DNA of 64,000 bases from Acetobacteroides hydrogenigenes (GCF_004340205.1 NZ_SLWB01000001.1:310001-374000), one strand, 5' to 3'; shown: positions 9,066 to 18,380, counted from the first letter of the stretch. Notes: generated from the letters alone by a model not told the origin. Translations and numbers: made by a program.

Positions 9066-9137
9066 AGTAGATACCTTTTTAATTAAAAAAGTCCCTGCAT
9101 AAGCCTATGCAGGGACTACGAATATACGCTTTACATT

Positions 9138-9713
9138 TTAATATCTCTCCGAAACCACATCCCAATCGATGATGTTCCAGAAGCTGGATACGTAGTCGGG
9201 ACGGCGGTTTTGGTAGTCGAGGTAGTAGGCGTGCTCCCAAACATCGCAGGTTAGGATTGCCTTTTTACCCTTGCGGATTGGCGTTCCGGCATTGGGCTCG
9301 GGTACGATATCGAGCGAACCATCGTCATTCTTCACCAGCCAAGTCCATCCCGAGCCAAACAGCCCTACGGATGCCTTGGTAAACTCCTCCTTAAACTTAT
9401 CGAACGAGCCGAACTGGCGGTCTATCGCCTTGGCCAGCTCACCCTTTGGATGCGCCGATGGCTTAGGCGAAAACTGGTTGAAGTAGAAGGTATGGTTCCA
9501 CACCTGCGCGGCGTTGTTGAAGATTGGACCTTCGGCTTCGCGAATGATGGTTTCGAGATCGGCATCCTCAAACTTTGTTCCCTGTATAAGGTTGTTCAGG
9601 TTGTTTACGTAAGCCTGATGGTGCTTTCCATAGTGGAATTCAATTGTACGATCGCTAATGCTAGGGTTTAGCGCGCTAACCTCGTAAGGTAGTTTTGGTA
9701 GTTCAAATTTCAT
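9138..9713 (-). CDS. sodB: Superoxide dismutase, Fe/Mn type
   Basis: A 191-residue cytoplasmic enzyme that converts superoxide to peroxide and oxygen. Family features are clear: the N-terminal LPKLPYEVSALNP, a metal His in EFHYGKHHQAYV, FNNAAQVWNHTFYF with a second metal His and the Gln position typical of iron forms, GSGWTWLV, and the closing metal ligands in TCDVWEHAYYLDYQN. The ATG at 9713 fits the family N-terminus. A good promoter lies 32 bases upstream. The iron-type assignment rests on the NNAAQVWNH pattern and is an inference; some enzymes of this group are cambialistic. Confidence 0.95.
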   Translation of the reverse strand: MKFELPKLPYEVSALNPSISDRTIEFHYGKHHQAYVNNLNNLIQGTKFEDADLETIIREAEGPIFNNAAQVWNHTFYFNQFSPKPSAHPKGELAKAIDRQFGSFDKFKEEFTKASVGLFGSGWTWLVKNDDGSLDIVPEPNAGTPIRKGKKAILTCDVWEHAYYLDYQNRRPDYVSSFWNIIDWDVVSERY

Positions 9714-9744
9714 CTTTTAAGTATTAAAGTTTTTACGTTGTTAC

Positions 9745-9776
9745 CAAAGGTAAGGCCAAATTCGATCAGATGCAAA
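9745..9776 (-). promoter_or_regulatory. sodB promoter
   Basis: Read on the minus strand: TTTG (9773-9776 reversed), a 20-base spacer, then TACCTTTG (9745-9752 reversed). This matches the Bacteroidota housekeeping promoter consensus almost ideally and lies 32 bases before the sodB start codon. Confidence 0.75.
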
Positions 9777-10015
9777 ATAGCAGCTCAGAAAAATCCACTC
9801 CACCAGCCGCCATATCTTCGACTTTATCTTCGATTATTTGACCACAGAACAGCAGCCAGACGGAAATGTTCACTCGAAAGAATCGTAAAAGCCACCTTTG
9901 CCGGATATTTTTTTGCAACACGAACTAGAGCAGCACATTTCGCGACGCATTTTTCGGGATGAACACCTGCCCACAACCCGATGATTAACCCTTTAAGGGG
10001 AAGAGGCACCTTTAA
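9777..10015. other. Intergenic stretch upstream of array 2
   Basis: Non-coding sequence between the sodB promoter and the 42-bp array. Apart from a small CCCTTTAAGGGG dyad near 9989-10000 I see nothing specific. Confidence 0.5.
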
Positions 10016-10385
10016 CCTCAGCTTGAGGGTGGATACTTTTAGGCAATTCCCATAAAACCTCAGCTTGAGGGTGAACGCTTTCCGGCAATCATCCTAAATC
10101 CTCAACTTGAGGGTGGACGTTTTTAGGCAATACACCCAAATCCTCAACTTGAGGGTCGATGATTTTAGACAAGCCTATTAAATCCTCAGCTTGAGGGTAG
10201 CGCTTTTTAATCAATCACCCTCGAACCTCAGCTTGAGGGTGGACGTTTTTAGGCTATACACCCAAATCCTCAACTTGAGGGCGAACGCTTTCAGGCAATC
10301 ATCCTAAAACCTCAACTTGAGGGTGAGCGTTTTTAAGCAATCACTCTCGAACCTCAGCTTGAGGGTGGTGCTTTTTAGTCGATGT
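10016..10385. repeat. Hairpin tandem array 2, nine units of exactly 42 bp
   Basis: Each unit carries CCTCA-(G/A)CT-TGAGG, a perfect 5-bp stem with a 3-base loop, followed by a variable T-rich half with GTTTTTAGGCAAT-like sequence. The loop's first base lies at 10021, 10063, 10105, 10147, 10189, 10231, 10273, 10315 and 10357, exactly 42 apart. The stem is invariant while the loop alternates between GCT and ACT and the linker drifts. It lies between divergently transcribed sodB and the pterin genes. It is not CRISPR: the intervals between hairpins are related copies, not unique spacers. Confidence 0.92.
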
Positions 10386-10531
10386 ACCTCCCCCCTTTAA
10401 CCAGCATGAGAGAAATAGGCCACCGCCCAGTACAAGATGTAGATGAACCCATCAACATTTATATTGTTATACTGTTGCCTAAAACGTGCAAAAGAATTAA
10501 CATTACACACAAAATTCAAACCACTACGAGT

Positions 10532-10951
10532 ATGCCAACAGCATTCTTAACGCGCAGAGAGCTATTCAACGCCGCGCATCGGCTCTACCAGCCGGGGCTT
10601 AGCGACGATGCGAATTTTGAGCTTTACGGAAAGTGCAGCAACCCCAACTGGCACGGGCACAACTACACGCTCTGGGTAACCGTAAAGGGCGAAGTCGATC
10701 CGCAGGTAGGCTACGTGGCAAACCTAAAGGAGATCAGCAAAATCATCAAGGAGAAGATAACGGAAAAGCTCGACCATAAGAACCTGAACCTAGAGGTCGA
10801 CTTTATGAAGGGAATCATCCCTTCGACCGAGAACCTTGCTGTTGCCATTTGGAAGCAGCTCGAGCCGCACATAAAGGGGCTGGGCATCGAACTACACTGC
10901 GTCAAAATTGAGGAAACTGAGAATAATTCAGCCGAATACTACGGCTTCTAA
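10532..10951 (+). CDS. 6-pyruvoyl/6-carboxy-tetrahydropterin synthase family
   Basis: A 139-residue pterin enzyme acting on dihydroneopterin triphosphate made by FolE. It has zinc ligands His16, His41 and His43 (AAHRL and WHGHNY), catalytic Cys35 (YGKCSNPN), and an Asp81-His82 pair in LDHKNLN. The motifs follow animal-type 6-pyruvoyl-tetrahydropterin synthase more closely than short QueD proteins. It may therefore serve queuosine synthesis (QueD) or a tetrahydrobiopterin-like pathway; neither partner set is present here. The start is the ATG at 10532; an upstream ATG at 10382 would lie in the repeat array and add 50 non-family residues. folE follows after 11 bases. Confidence 0.85.
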   Translation: MPTAFLTRRELFNAAHRLYQPGLSDDANFELYGKCSNPNWHGHNYTLWVTVKGEVDPQVGYVANLKEISKIIKEKITEKLDHKNLNLEVDFMKGIIPSTENLAVAIWKQLEPHIKGLGIELHCVKIEETENNSAEYYGF

Positions 10952-10962
10952 CCAATACTAAA

Positions 10963-11589
10963 ATGAACGATTTCGATAACGGCACCATCCGGGGATATGA
11001 AAAGGAGGAGAAGTACAACTCCGAGGTTACCTTAAAGCTCATGGAACACTATAAGGCTATTCTTTCGCTTTTGGGCGAAGATGTAGAGCGCGAAGGGCTG
11101 CTTAAGACGCCGGAAAGGGTTGCCAAAGCCATGCAATTCCTTACTCACGGCTACCACCTCGACCCCAAGGAGATACTAAACTCAGCAAAGTTTAAGGAGG
11201 ACTACCAGCAGATGGTACTGGTAAAGGACATCGAGCTCTACTCGATGTGCGAGCACCACATGATACCCTTCTACGGGAAGGCCCATGTGGCCTACATCCC
11301 TAACGGCTACATCACCGGGCTAAGCAAGATCGCCCGAATAGTTGAGGCCTATGCCCGCCGCCTTCAGGTACAGGAGCGCCTTACGGTTCAGATCCGCGAT
11401 TGCATTCAGGAAACGCTAAAGCCGCTAGGCGTGGCGGTTGTCATCGAGGCCTCGCACATGTGCATGCAGATGCGCGGTGTTCAGAAGCAGAACTCGGTAA
11501 CCACCACCTCGGCGTTCACCGGAGCATTCCTCTCCAACAACAAGACACGCGAGGAGTTTATCCACCTTATTGGACTAAAGCTACACTAG
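10963..11589 (+). CDS. folE: GTP cyclohydrolase I
   Basis: A 208-residue type I enzyme that opens GTP to dihydroneopterin triphosphate, the entry to folate and other pterins. Zinc ligands are visible in MCEHHMIPF (Cys and His) and in [11 protein letters not shown] (Cys). Further family motifs are [13 protein letters not shown], the substrate loop [23 protein letters not shown], and TTSAFTGAF near the end. It lies 11 bases after the PTPS-type gene and in the same direction, so product and user of the same intermediate are made together. Ends before a bidirectional terminator. Confidence 0.96.
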   Translation: MNDFDNGTIRGYEKEEKYNSEVTLKLMEHYKAILSLLGEDVEREGLLKTPERVAKAMQFLTHGYHLDPKEILNSAKFKEDYQQMVLVKDIELYSMCEHHMIPFYGKAHVAYIPNGYITGLSKIARIVEAYARRLQVQERLTVQIRDCIQETLKPLGVAVVIEASHMCMQMRGVQKQNSVTTTSAFTGAFLSNNKTREEFIHLIGLKLH

Positions 11590-11609
11590 AAACAAGCATA
11601 GCGAATAAC

Positions 11610-11640
11610 AAAAGGCTGCCCCATCAAGAGGCAGCCTTTT
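11610..11640. terminator. Bidirectional terminator between folE and the sialic acid operon
   Basis: An 11-bp stem AAAAGGCTGCC (11610-11620) with GGCAGCCTTTT (11630-11640). It serves folE and the convergent nanM-like gene. Confidence 0.8.
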
Positions 11641-11657
11641 AAGTATGAATAGCTCGG

Positions 11658-12845
11658 CTATTTAATCCGTTTAAGCAATCCCTTGTACACATCGGGAGTT
11701 CGTATGCCCGGCTTAATCTCGCCGCTGACTACGAAAATTGTTTTTCCATCAACAACGACCTCTTCGCCAGTTATCCCACCATAAGGAGCGTCCTGAAGCT
11801 CAGTCCAGGTATTGGTAAGCAGACTAAAGGCCATAACCTTGCTGTTGAAGCGGTAAAAGGATCGATCGGCACGCATGTAGGCATCCGAAACAGCCTTTAG
11901 CGAATCTACCAGCTGCTTATCGGGGGAGACCTTTGCCGTTGCCCTACGCTGCACCTCTGTCCGAAACACGTCCACGTTAACCCCTCCTATAAAGAGGATG
12001 TCGTTGGTACCCGAGCTAAATGCATCGCCACCGTAGAAGCAGATAGGCTTACCGTTGAATAGGGTTTTACCTCCCTCCGCCCAACTTCTGCTCTTTATGC
12101 TGTAGGCCATATAGCTATCGAGGATATAGGGAGATGCCCCATTGGCCGTAGCGCCAAAGAACATGTACACCTGCACCTCATCGCCGTTGCTTTGCGCCAC
12201 TACGGCAGGAAGCGTACGGGCAACTCCAGGGTAATCGGGCAGCCTCGTCCATCCCTTTTTAGGATTTCGGAAGTCGTAAACCAAAAATACCTTTTGGTAG
12301 GGAGATACAGCCTCCGCTCCCACTACGTAGATCTTCCTATCGGAGTAGGTTGCCCCAAACAAAGCCTTGCCTACGGGTAAATCGGGAAGATAGCTGATTG
12401 CAATGCTACCTTTGGCGCTATCCCAGCTTAGGTGCAGCACCTTGCGGCTGTAGATGCTATCGTTTCGCCCGCCAAGGAACACCACCCCCGAAGGAATCTG
12501 CACCGATGCGCCATAGGCCAACGCAGCAGGTAGCTTTAGGGATAGCTTTTGCGCCGTACGGCTCTTTCCTTTTAGGTCGAAAACGTACACATCGTCGTAG
12601 TACGCCTTAGTGCCACCATCGGCAGCAGCCTTTCCGGGAAAGTTACACCCACCGGCAACAACCAGTCTACCGTTTACCACGCCCGCAAAAGGCGAGGCAA
12701 CGCCCAGCCCGTAACCCGCATTCACCTCAGAAGCATCACCCACATCGCCCAGCTTACTCCACTGGTAAATTGATGATGCTTTCTGCTGCGCCAAGCAACC
12801 TGCCACAAGCAGGGCGAAAAGAATAGAAAAGGCAGCCTTTCGCAT
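11658..12845 (-). CDS. nanM: Kelch-type N-acetylneuraminate mutarotase (NanM-like)
   Basis: A 395-residue lipoprotein (lipobox ending LVAGC at Cys17) made of kelch beta-propeller blades: repeated GG-R motifs such as VVAGGCNFPGK, FLGGRND and LFIGGVN, with YPGVART and WTELQDAPYGG between blades. It belongs to the cyclically permuted mutarotase family found in Bacteroidota sialic acid loci. NanM converts the alpha anomer of N-acetylneuraminate released by sialidase to the beta form used by transport and lyase. It is the last gene of the minus-strand sialic acid operon, 8 bases after the epimerase gene, which supports the role. Expected location: periplasm, membrane-anchored. Confidence 0.85.
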   Translation of the reverse strand: MRKAAFSILFALLVAGCLAQQKASSIYQWSKLGDVGDASEVNAGYGLGVASPFAGVVNGRLVVAGGCNFPGKAAADGGTKAYYDDVYVFDLKGKSRTAQKLSLKLPAALAYGASVQIPSGVVFLGGRNDSIYSRKVLHLSWDSAKGSIAISYLPDLPVGKALFGATYSDRKIYVVGAEAVSPYQKVFLVYDFRNPKKGWTRLPDYPGVARTLPAVVAQSNGDEVQVYMFFGATANGASPYILDSYMAYSIKSRSWAEGGKTLFNGKPICFYGGDAFSSGTNDILFIGGVNVDVFRTEVQRRATAKVSPDKQLVDSLKAVSDAYMRADRSFYRFNSKVMAFSLLTNTWTELQDAPYGGITGEEVVVDGKTIFVVSGEIKPGIRTPDVYKGLLKRIK

Positions 12846-12853
12846 AGGTTACG

Positions 12854-14038
12854 CTATTTAGAATGCTTTTGTGCTAGAGCATCGAAGGTAACGCTGCACT
12901 GGTAAAGCGCACGAGGCAAATGGAAGCAGCCCTTCCACTTGCTACCCTTAAGGGTTGTAAGCGGCTGGCCTTGGCGGTTTAGGTAGCCGTACCATTCGCC
13001 GTAAACCTCGTCGTTAAAGTGCGACCAAGAGTACTCGTGTACCTTTTTGTACCACTCCCAGCAGCGCTCGTCGCCGGTATACAGGTAACCCTTCGAAAGC
13101 GAAATCAGCGTTTCGAGGTGAACCCACCAAAGCTTCTGATCCCACTCGAGCTGCAAAGGAGGATTTCCCTTCTCATCGAGGAAGTAAAGGATGCCTTCGT
13201 GCTCCTTATCCCAACCGTACTCGAGGATAGAAAGGGTGGTCTCAACAGCCTGCTTCATCAGTTCGTCATTGCCGTAAGCTTTTGCGATATCCATGATAAA
13301 CCACATGCTCTCGATGCCATGCCCAGGGTTGATTAAGCGACCTTCGTAGCTATCATGATGCTCGCCGTTAGGCAGAACATTTTCGAAGATGATGCCGCGC
13401 TCCTTATCAAGGAAGGTATTCATTACCATATCCACGCAGTGGGCAACAGTTTCGTCCACCTGCTCCTTAGGAAGAACATCCTTAAGCAGCAGCACCAGGT
13501 TACTCAGGATCATTGGAAGCGAAAAGTTGATAAGGTTTCTCGAACCTGGAACAGCCTTGCTCCAAATACCCTTAGGGTTATCCTGACGCTTCAAGATGTT
13601 GTTGAAGGTGGTGATGGCAATATCCATAGCCTCTGCATCGCCGGTCATCTTTGCGTACTCGCTGAATCCCATGGTGGCAAAGCAGTCCGAAAAGATGTTG
13701 TAGGGCTGCACAAGCGGATTTCCCTGACGATCTACAGAGAAGTACCAACTGCCATCGGCTGCTCTACCATGCTTCTTAAGGAAATGGTAGCCCAGATCGG
13801 CAGCATCGCGCCACTCCTGCTTAGCCTCCTGCTTATTGTAAAGGAAGGAGAGCATCCAGAGCTCGCGGTTCTGCAACCACATAAACTTATCGGTATCAAA
13901 AACACGACCATCGCGGGCAAGGCAGGTAAAGTAGCCGCCAAACTCGTGGTCTAGCGAGTTCTTCATCCAAAAAGGCATAACCCTGTCAAGAAGGTTACTC
14001 CTATACAGCGATGCTATTTCTGCAAAGTTCTTTTCCAT
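12854..14038 (-). CDS. nanE: AGE-family N-acylglucosamine 2-epimerase (NanE type)
   Basis: A 394-residue (alpha/alpha)6-barrel enzyme of the AGE/renin-binding-protein family, cytoplasmic with no signal. Motifs include WMKNSLDHEFGGYFTCLARDG near the N-terminus, MWLQNRELWMLS, NPGHGIESMWF and KLWWVHLETLIS, with the conserved His residues of the barrel centre. In Bacteroides sialic acid loci this family replaces the unrelated NanE of enterobacteria and turns ManNAc from the lyase into GlcNAc. It lies 3 bases after the lyase gene and 8 bases before nanM. Confidence 0.92.
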   Translation of the reverse strand: MEKNFAEIASLYRSNLLDRVMPFWMKNSLDHEFGGYFTCLARDGRVFDTDKFMWLQNRELWMLSFLYNKQEAKQEWRDAADLGYHFLKKHGRAADGSWYFSVDRQGNPLVQPYNIFSDCFATMGFSEYAKMTGDAEAMDIAITTFNNILKRQDNPKGIWSKAVPGSRNLINFSLPMILSNLVLLLKDVLPKEQVDETVAHCVDMVMNTFLDKERGIIFENVLPNGEHHDSYEGRLINPGHGIESMWFIMDIAKAYGNDELMKQAVETTLSILEYGWDKEHEGILYFLDEKGNPPLQLEWDQKLWWVHLETLISLSKGYLYTGDERCWEWYKKVHEYSWSHFNDEVYGEWYGYLNRQGQPLTTLKGSKWKGCFHLPRALYQCSVTFDALAQKHSK

Positions 14039-14041
14039 GGC

Positions 14042-14941
14042 CTACTTATTAGCATATTCGAAGAAACCGGCTGCAGTTAAATCCTTCAGGATACCCGCCT
14101 TTTGCTCGTCGGTAAGGTTCTTGAAAGGATGACGAGCAATGCCAACATTTACGCCAAGGTGGCTCATCACGAATTTGGCAGCAGGCATGTAGCCGTTCTT
14201 TGCCAAGATGCCGATAATCTCGATGCTCTTACGCTGAAGGTTAAGCGCACCCTCAATATCTCCAGCCTCAAGGCACTTGCCCATTTGGATGTAAAGCGGA
14301 AGCATGAAGTTGTAGGTACTGCCAATAAACCAATCAGCACCCAGCTGCATGCTAGCCAGCGCAATCTCATCAACACCAGCCATTACAGGAAATGGAGATG
14401 CTGTTGCCGTGATGTAGTCTTGCATATCGGTATGAGTATACTTTACTCCCTTCAGGTTAGGAATTCTTGGTGCAGCAGCCTTCAGGAAGTCGGTCATCGA
14501 GAAGTTGATGTTGGTAAGCACCGGAATATGGTAGTAGTAGAAGCCCTTATCAGGCGCTGCTGCTGCTATCGTTTGGCAGATATCAACAAGCAGTTCCAAA
14601 CTACCAGGACGCTGATAGAATGGACCAGTTGCCGAAACAGCCTTCACATTCTTAAGACCATTTGCATGTGCGGCCAGATTGCATGCCTCCTTGGTAGAGA
14701 GGTGTCCAACAAAAATAAAAAGTTGAAAGTCGGGGTCAACAGCTGCATCCCAGGCTTTGGCGGTTTTCATACGCTCCTCAGTCGTCATCTGGTAGCCTTC
14801 CGAAGTAGAGCCATTAACAAAAACCCCTTTAATACCATTCCTCTTAAGGAAAGCGTAAAGGTTCGCAATTTCAGAAAGATTTACCTCACCATTCTCCAAA
14901 AATGGCGTATGAGGTGCCGCAATAAAGTTATGCTGTTTCAT
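14042..14941 (-). CDS. nanL: N-acetylneuraminate lyase
   Basis: A 299-residue class I aldolase of the DHDPS/NAL family that splits N-acetylneuraminate to pyruvate and ManNAc. The substrate loop GSTSEGYQ, the tyrosine motif YYYHIPVLTN and the Schiff-base lysine in LKGVKYTHTD are in order. GSTSEGY with the downstream GVDE is typical of NAL rather than dihydrodipicolinate synthase, and the neighbours agree. The ATG at 14941 is used; one in-frame TTG lies just before it. A 164-base gap separates it from the sialidase gene upstream; I see no clear terminator there. Confidence 0.93.
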   Translation of the reverse strand: MKQHNFIAAPHTPFLENGEVNLSEIANLYAFLKRNGIKGVFVNGSTSEGYQMTTEERMKTAKAWDAAVDPDFQLFIFVGHLSTKEACNLAAHANGLKNVKAVSATGPFYQRPGSLELLVDICQTIAAAAPDKGFYYYHIPVLTNINFSMTDFLKAAAPRIPNLKGVKYTHTDMQDYITATASPFPVMAGVDEIALASMQLGADWFIGSTYNFMLPLYIQMGKCLEAGDIEGALNLQRKSIEIIGILAKNGYMPAAKFVMSHLGVNVGIARHPFKNLTDEQKAGILKDLTAAGFFEYANK

Positions 14942-15105
14942 CAAAATATAAATTTGTGTTTAAAGGCATTGTTGCACGTTTAATCCATTCGTTTTTAACT
15001 CTGAAACATGGATGATTCATTATTAGAATATGGATTAAAACTGTAAAAAAATTCATCAGGAACGTTACACTCCTGCATAATTAAGATTCGCGTCTCTCCC
15101 AAAGG

Positions 15106-16668
15106 TTATTTCTTCATTTTAGGATGAAGAAGTTCTTCGATGGCAAACTTTTGGAAGTACAAGTCGCGAACACCCTCGTAGAGTACCCCTACCGTCTTAT
15201 CATCAATTTGAGTTAGGCAGGAGTAACCGAAGCAGTCGCCGGCATGGTAGAGCAGGTTATTTTCGACAGGCCAGGTTTTCCCCTCATCAAAGCTAACCTT
15301 GATGGTCATGGAGTGACGGCCCTTCTGCGTATTCGGATTGGAGAAGAGCATTATATTCTCACCCTTCTTAGTCTTTAGGGTGATAATGCTACCCATGCAG
15401 GTAGACTCGGGAAGGGCAGAACGGGAAGATGAGTGCTCCACCCAAGTTTTACCCATATCGGAGGTTACCGCAATAGAACGGAAGCCACCTCTATCGTCGC
15501 GCATGTTCAGCATTAGCGAACCATCAGACAGTTCCACCACCTGAGCCTCGGTAGTCTTCGATTTAGCGCCTGTACCTACCGACCATGTTTTACCATGATC
15601 CTTACTGTAGATAATCGTAGAATGAGGAACCTGATTCTCATCCTTAAACTGTGCAGGGAAAACAATGGTGCCATTCTTCATGGTAATGCCACGTCCCGGT
15701 CCTTGGAAGAATAGATACCACTTGGGATCTTTCATCTGCTCTGTTACGTTAATTGGTTCCGACCAAGTAAGCCCATCATCATCGCTTTTAGCAAGGACGA
15801 ATTGTCCTGTAACATCCGGAGTCATTCCAGGTTTAGAGGCCCACCAGGCAGGCTTACCCTTCGACCCATTTAGCCAAAGAGCCGCAATCCAAACTGTTCC
15901 GGTTGTTTCATCTACCAAAATGGAAGGATCAGTAATCCCATTCTCATCGTGCGAAAGGCCACCCCATTCGCCCATATCAATGGCAACCTGCATTGGCAGC
16001 CACGATTTACCACCATCCATGCTTCTGCAAATGCCGATATCAATATCTCCCTGCAAATCGCCAGAATACTTGCGACGAATGTCAAAAACCGAGATTAGCG
16101 TCCCCTTTTTTGTTGTAACCAAACCGGGTATACGATAGGTGTTAACACCATCCTGCATGCGCTGGCGAACTGCATAACCAGCACGAAGAACAACATTTGG
16201 AGTCCTGTCTGTTGGAGTTAAAACAGCACCATTTGAAAGCGTCATTGATGAGCAGGCAACATCAAATCGATTTAAAAGGTTGACCTTATCTTTTAGTTCT
16301 AGGGTAACCCACAAATAGTTCTCACCTTTTTGTAGCATTATAGCCTCCTTTACAGCAAGCTCTTTCCCAACCTTTGCAGTTTGGCTTACCATCGCAGAAT
16401 CGACAAAAGAAGATCGTGTTCCTGTAGAGAATACACGAAAAGCTTTCAAATCCGACAACCTCGAAGTTCCTTTAGTACTAAACCTTAATTCTGAGATGGC
16501 AATCTGCTGGTTTTCTGGCACGCTCACCTTTAGGCAAAGAGCAACATTATTCTTTACCCCTACCAACACTGGATTTTGCTTTTGCAAAACCTCTGCCTGC
16601 AAAGAAGACTGCGCCTGACAAACGGCAGCTAACGATGCAAAAAAAGCAACAACGAAAAGTATTCTCAT
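15106..16668 (-). CDS. nanH: Secreted exo-alpha-sialidase (GH33)
   Basis: A 520-residue secreted sialidase. After a signal peptide (about 1-19, cleaved near CQAQS) comes an N-terminal beta domain (about 20-165) of the type found ahead of Bacteroidota sialidases. The six-bladed catalytic propeller follows. Its arginine motif is YRIPGLV, and Asp boxes are visible five times: SMDGGKSW, SDDDGLTW, SKDHGKTW, TSDMGKTW and SFDEGKTW. The catalytic acid is expected in GGLSHDENGITDPS and the Tyr/Glu pair near VLYEG. It releases terminal sialic acid from host-type glycans. The ATG at 16668 (MRILF) is preferred to a TTG just upstream. No type IX sorting tail is evident. Confidence 0.93.
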   Translation of the reverse strand: MRILFVVAFFASLAAVCQAQSSLQAEVLQKQNPVLVGVKNNVALCLKVSVPENQQIAISELRFSTKGTSRLSDLKAFRVFSTGTRSSFVDSAMVSQTAKVGKELAVKEAIMLQKGENYLWVTLELKDKVNLLNRFDVACSSMTLSNGAVLTPTDRTPNVVLRAGYAVRQRMQDGVNTYRIPGLVTTKKGTLISVFDIRRKYSGDLQGDIDIGICRSMDGGKSWLPMQVAIDMGEWGGLSHDENGITDPSILVDETTGTVWIAALWLNGSKGKPAWWASKPGMTPDVTGQFVLAKSDDDGLTWSEPINVTEQMKDPKWYLFFQGPGRGITMKNGTIVFPAQFKDENQVPHSTIIYSKDHGKTWSVGTGAKSKTTEAQVVELSDGSLMLNMRDDRGGFRSIAVTSDMGKTWVEHSSSRSALPESTCMGSIITLKTKKGENIMLFSNPNTQKGRHSMTIKVSFDEGKTWPVENNLLYHAGDCFGYSCLTQIDDKTVGVLYEGVRDLYFQKFAIEELLHPKMKK

Positions 16669-16768
16669 GAAATGCAATGTGATGAATTAGTATCTACAAA
16701 TATAGGAGGATAAGGAATACCCCTCATCCTCCTAGCTATTATTCAAACACTCAAAACAGACTACTACT

Positions 16769-18343
16769 CTAGTATCCTGGATTCTGCTGATCCTTGAGCA
16801 AAGGATCGGCATTTAATGTATTAACATCAATAGGCCATAACAGCTTATGCGTTTCTGTCTCTAGTAGCACAGGAGCAGTAGCAGGATAATTAGCTGCAGC
16901 AGCAAATGCGAGTGGCTTGCCAGCAGCATTTTGCATACGACGAAGATCATACCAACGCTTACCTTCCCAAACAAACTCTTTGTCGCGCTCCTTTAGGATT
17001 GCTAGTTCATTTTCTTCAAATGTTCCATTTGTGTAAACTGGGAAGGTCGGTCCATAAGCACGCTTCCTTATATCGTTGATATAACCGGAAGGATCTTCGC
17101 CCTTCTTATTTGCAATTTCAGCAAGGAGAAGAAGCACATCAGCATAACGGTATACTGGGATATCGCTATCGTACACTCTATTATTGGTAGTATTGATAGA
17201 ACCAACGAACTTACGCAATACAACTGCTCTAACTGTAGTATCTCCATTAGCAACCTTGTAATAATCAAGGAATGTAGCACGCTTACGGGTATCGGCGTTG
17301 TCGTAAGAAGCAAAAAGTTCAAACTTGTACTCATTACGGAATACGCCTCCGGTTCCTTTAAGATTAAGCGTATCTTTCATTACTTTACCATTATAACCTA
17401 TATACTGATTCAAGAAAACAGCATCCTGATAAAGGAATTCAGCAGCATTATTGGTTGCCTCACCATCAGCAAAACGTATGGCAAAGATGATCTCGTTATT
17501 TCCCTTGTTTGAAGTAGAAAAAACATCTTCAAACTTAGAAAGAAGGCCAAACTTTCCAGAATTCTTCACTGCCAATAAAGCGTTCTCAGCCTTGGTTAGA
17601 TCACCAGACACATCCGTAGGAGCCTGGTCTCCAACAGCAACTTTTGCTGACCAGAGATATACGTCACCCTTAAGAACTAGCGTTGCAGCTCTCGACCACA
17701 TTGCTCTTCTGCTTTTTAGGGTAAAATTATCACTTGAAAAGTACTGCTCCGACTTCTCCACATCTTGCTTTACAAAGTCTAGCGTCTGCTTTGGGGTGCT
17801 ACGCGCAGTGCTAAGCTTTGTGGGATCAGACGTTGTTGTTGGCTTTGGTTCTGTAACAATAGGGACACCTCCAAAGGTTTTGTAAAGTTGGAAATAGTAG
17901 TATGCTCGTAAGCCATAAGCCTGACCCAACAAATAGTTCTTTGCAGCATCTGGCAAAACTGCAGCTGTAGCTGCCTCTGCTTTTTGGATAAAAAGGTTTA
18001 CCTGCAAAATGCGCCCATAGTAACTAGCCCAACCTCCTACGCCAGTTTGATCTTTTGTAAAGGCATTATTCTTAATAGGAGAGCTGTAGTTTAAGCTGGT
18101 AGACATTGTAGAGGTTCCAAATTTTTGAGTTCCCCCTCTAGCTTCTCCAAGAACAAAAACATTTGAATAATCCCCTCTTAGAGAATTGTGCATCCCTACC
18201 ATAAAACCCTCAAATTGTGCTTGAGTCTTCCAGTAGTTTCCACTAGCATAGTAGTCTTCTGGAGCTAAATCGAGAGTATCGCTACAAGAGGTTAGCGCTC
18301 CCACGAAAGCTATTGCGTAAAAAAGCGTTTTTAACTTTTTCAT
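16769..18343 (-). CDS. SusD/RagB-type glycan-binding lipoprotein (NanU-like)
   Basis: A 524-residue surface lipoprotein, lipobox ending LTSC at about Cys20, with the SusD architecture: an N-terminal TPR-like helical bundle (GQAYGLRAYYYFQLYKTFGGVPI) and the C-terminal SusD segment (YRYADVLLLLAEIANKKG, ILKERDKEFVWEGKRWYDLRR). It caps the SusC channel and captures the oligosaccharide or free sugar. The locus suggests sialic acid or sialylated glycans, as for NanU proteins of Bacteroides and Tannerella; sequence alone does not prove the ligand. It lies 37 bases after susC. Confidence 0.92.
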   Translation of the reverse strand: MKKLKTLFYAIAFVGALTSCSDTLDLAPEDYYASGNYWKTQAQFEGFMVGMHNSLRGDYSNVFVLGEARGGTQKFGTSTMSTSLNYSSPIKNNAFTKDQTGVGGWASYYGRILQVNLFIQKAEAATAAVLPDAAKNYLLGQAYGLRAYYYFQLYKTFGGVPIVTEPKPTTTSDPTKLSTARSTPKQTLDFVKQDVEKSEQYFSSDNFTLKSRRAMWSRAATLVLKGDVYLWSAKVAVGDQAPTDVSGDLTKAENALLAVKNSGKFGLLSKFEDVFSTSNKGNNEIIFAIRFADGEATNNAAEFLYQDAVFLNQYIGYNGKVMKDTLNLKGTGGVFRNEYKFELFASYDNADTRKRATFLDYYKVANGDTTVRAVVLRKFVGSINTTNNRVYDSDIPVYRYADVLLLLAEIANKKGEDPSGYINDIRKRAYGPTFPVYTNGTFEENELAILKERDKEFVWEGKRWYDLRRMQNAAGKPLAFAAAANYPATAPVLLETETHKLLWPIDVNTLNADPLLKDQQNPGY

Positions 18344-18380
18344 TTGAATCTGTTTTTAACGTTACAATCCAATTACATTA

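Noticed and set aside
10016-10385. Regular array that could be read as CRISPR
   Set aside because: Repeats are short hairpins of 13 bases, intervals are copies of one another rather than unique spacers, and no cas gene is present. The same holds for the other arrays.
10382-10531. Upstream extension of the PTPS gene
   Set aside because: The added 50 residues start inside the hairpin array and do not resemble the family; the ATG at 10532 gives the normal N-terminus.
13355-13954. 199-residue plus-strand open frame opposite the epimerase gene
   Set aside because: It is antisense to a well-supported gene of the sialic acid operon, has no family pattern, and is explained by codon bias on the other strand.
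15106-16668. Type IX secretion sorting tail on the sialidase
   Set aside because: The gld genes made this worth checking, but the C-terminus ends within the propeller region and shows no CTD motif. The beta-galactosidase lacks one as well.
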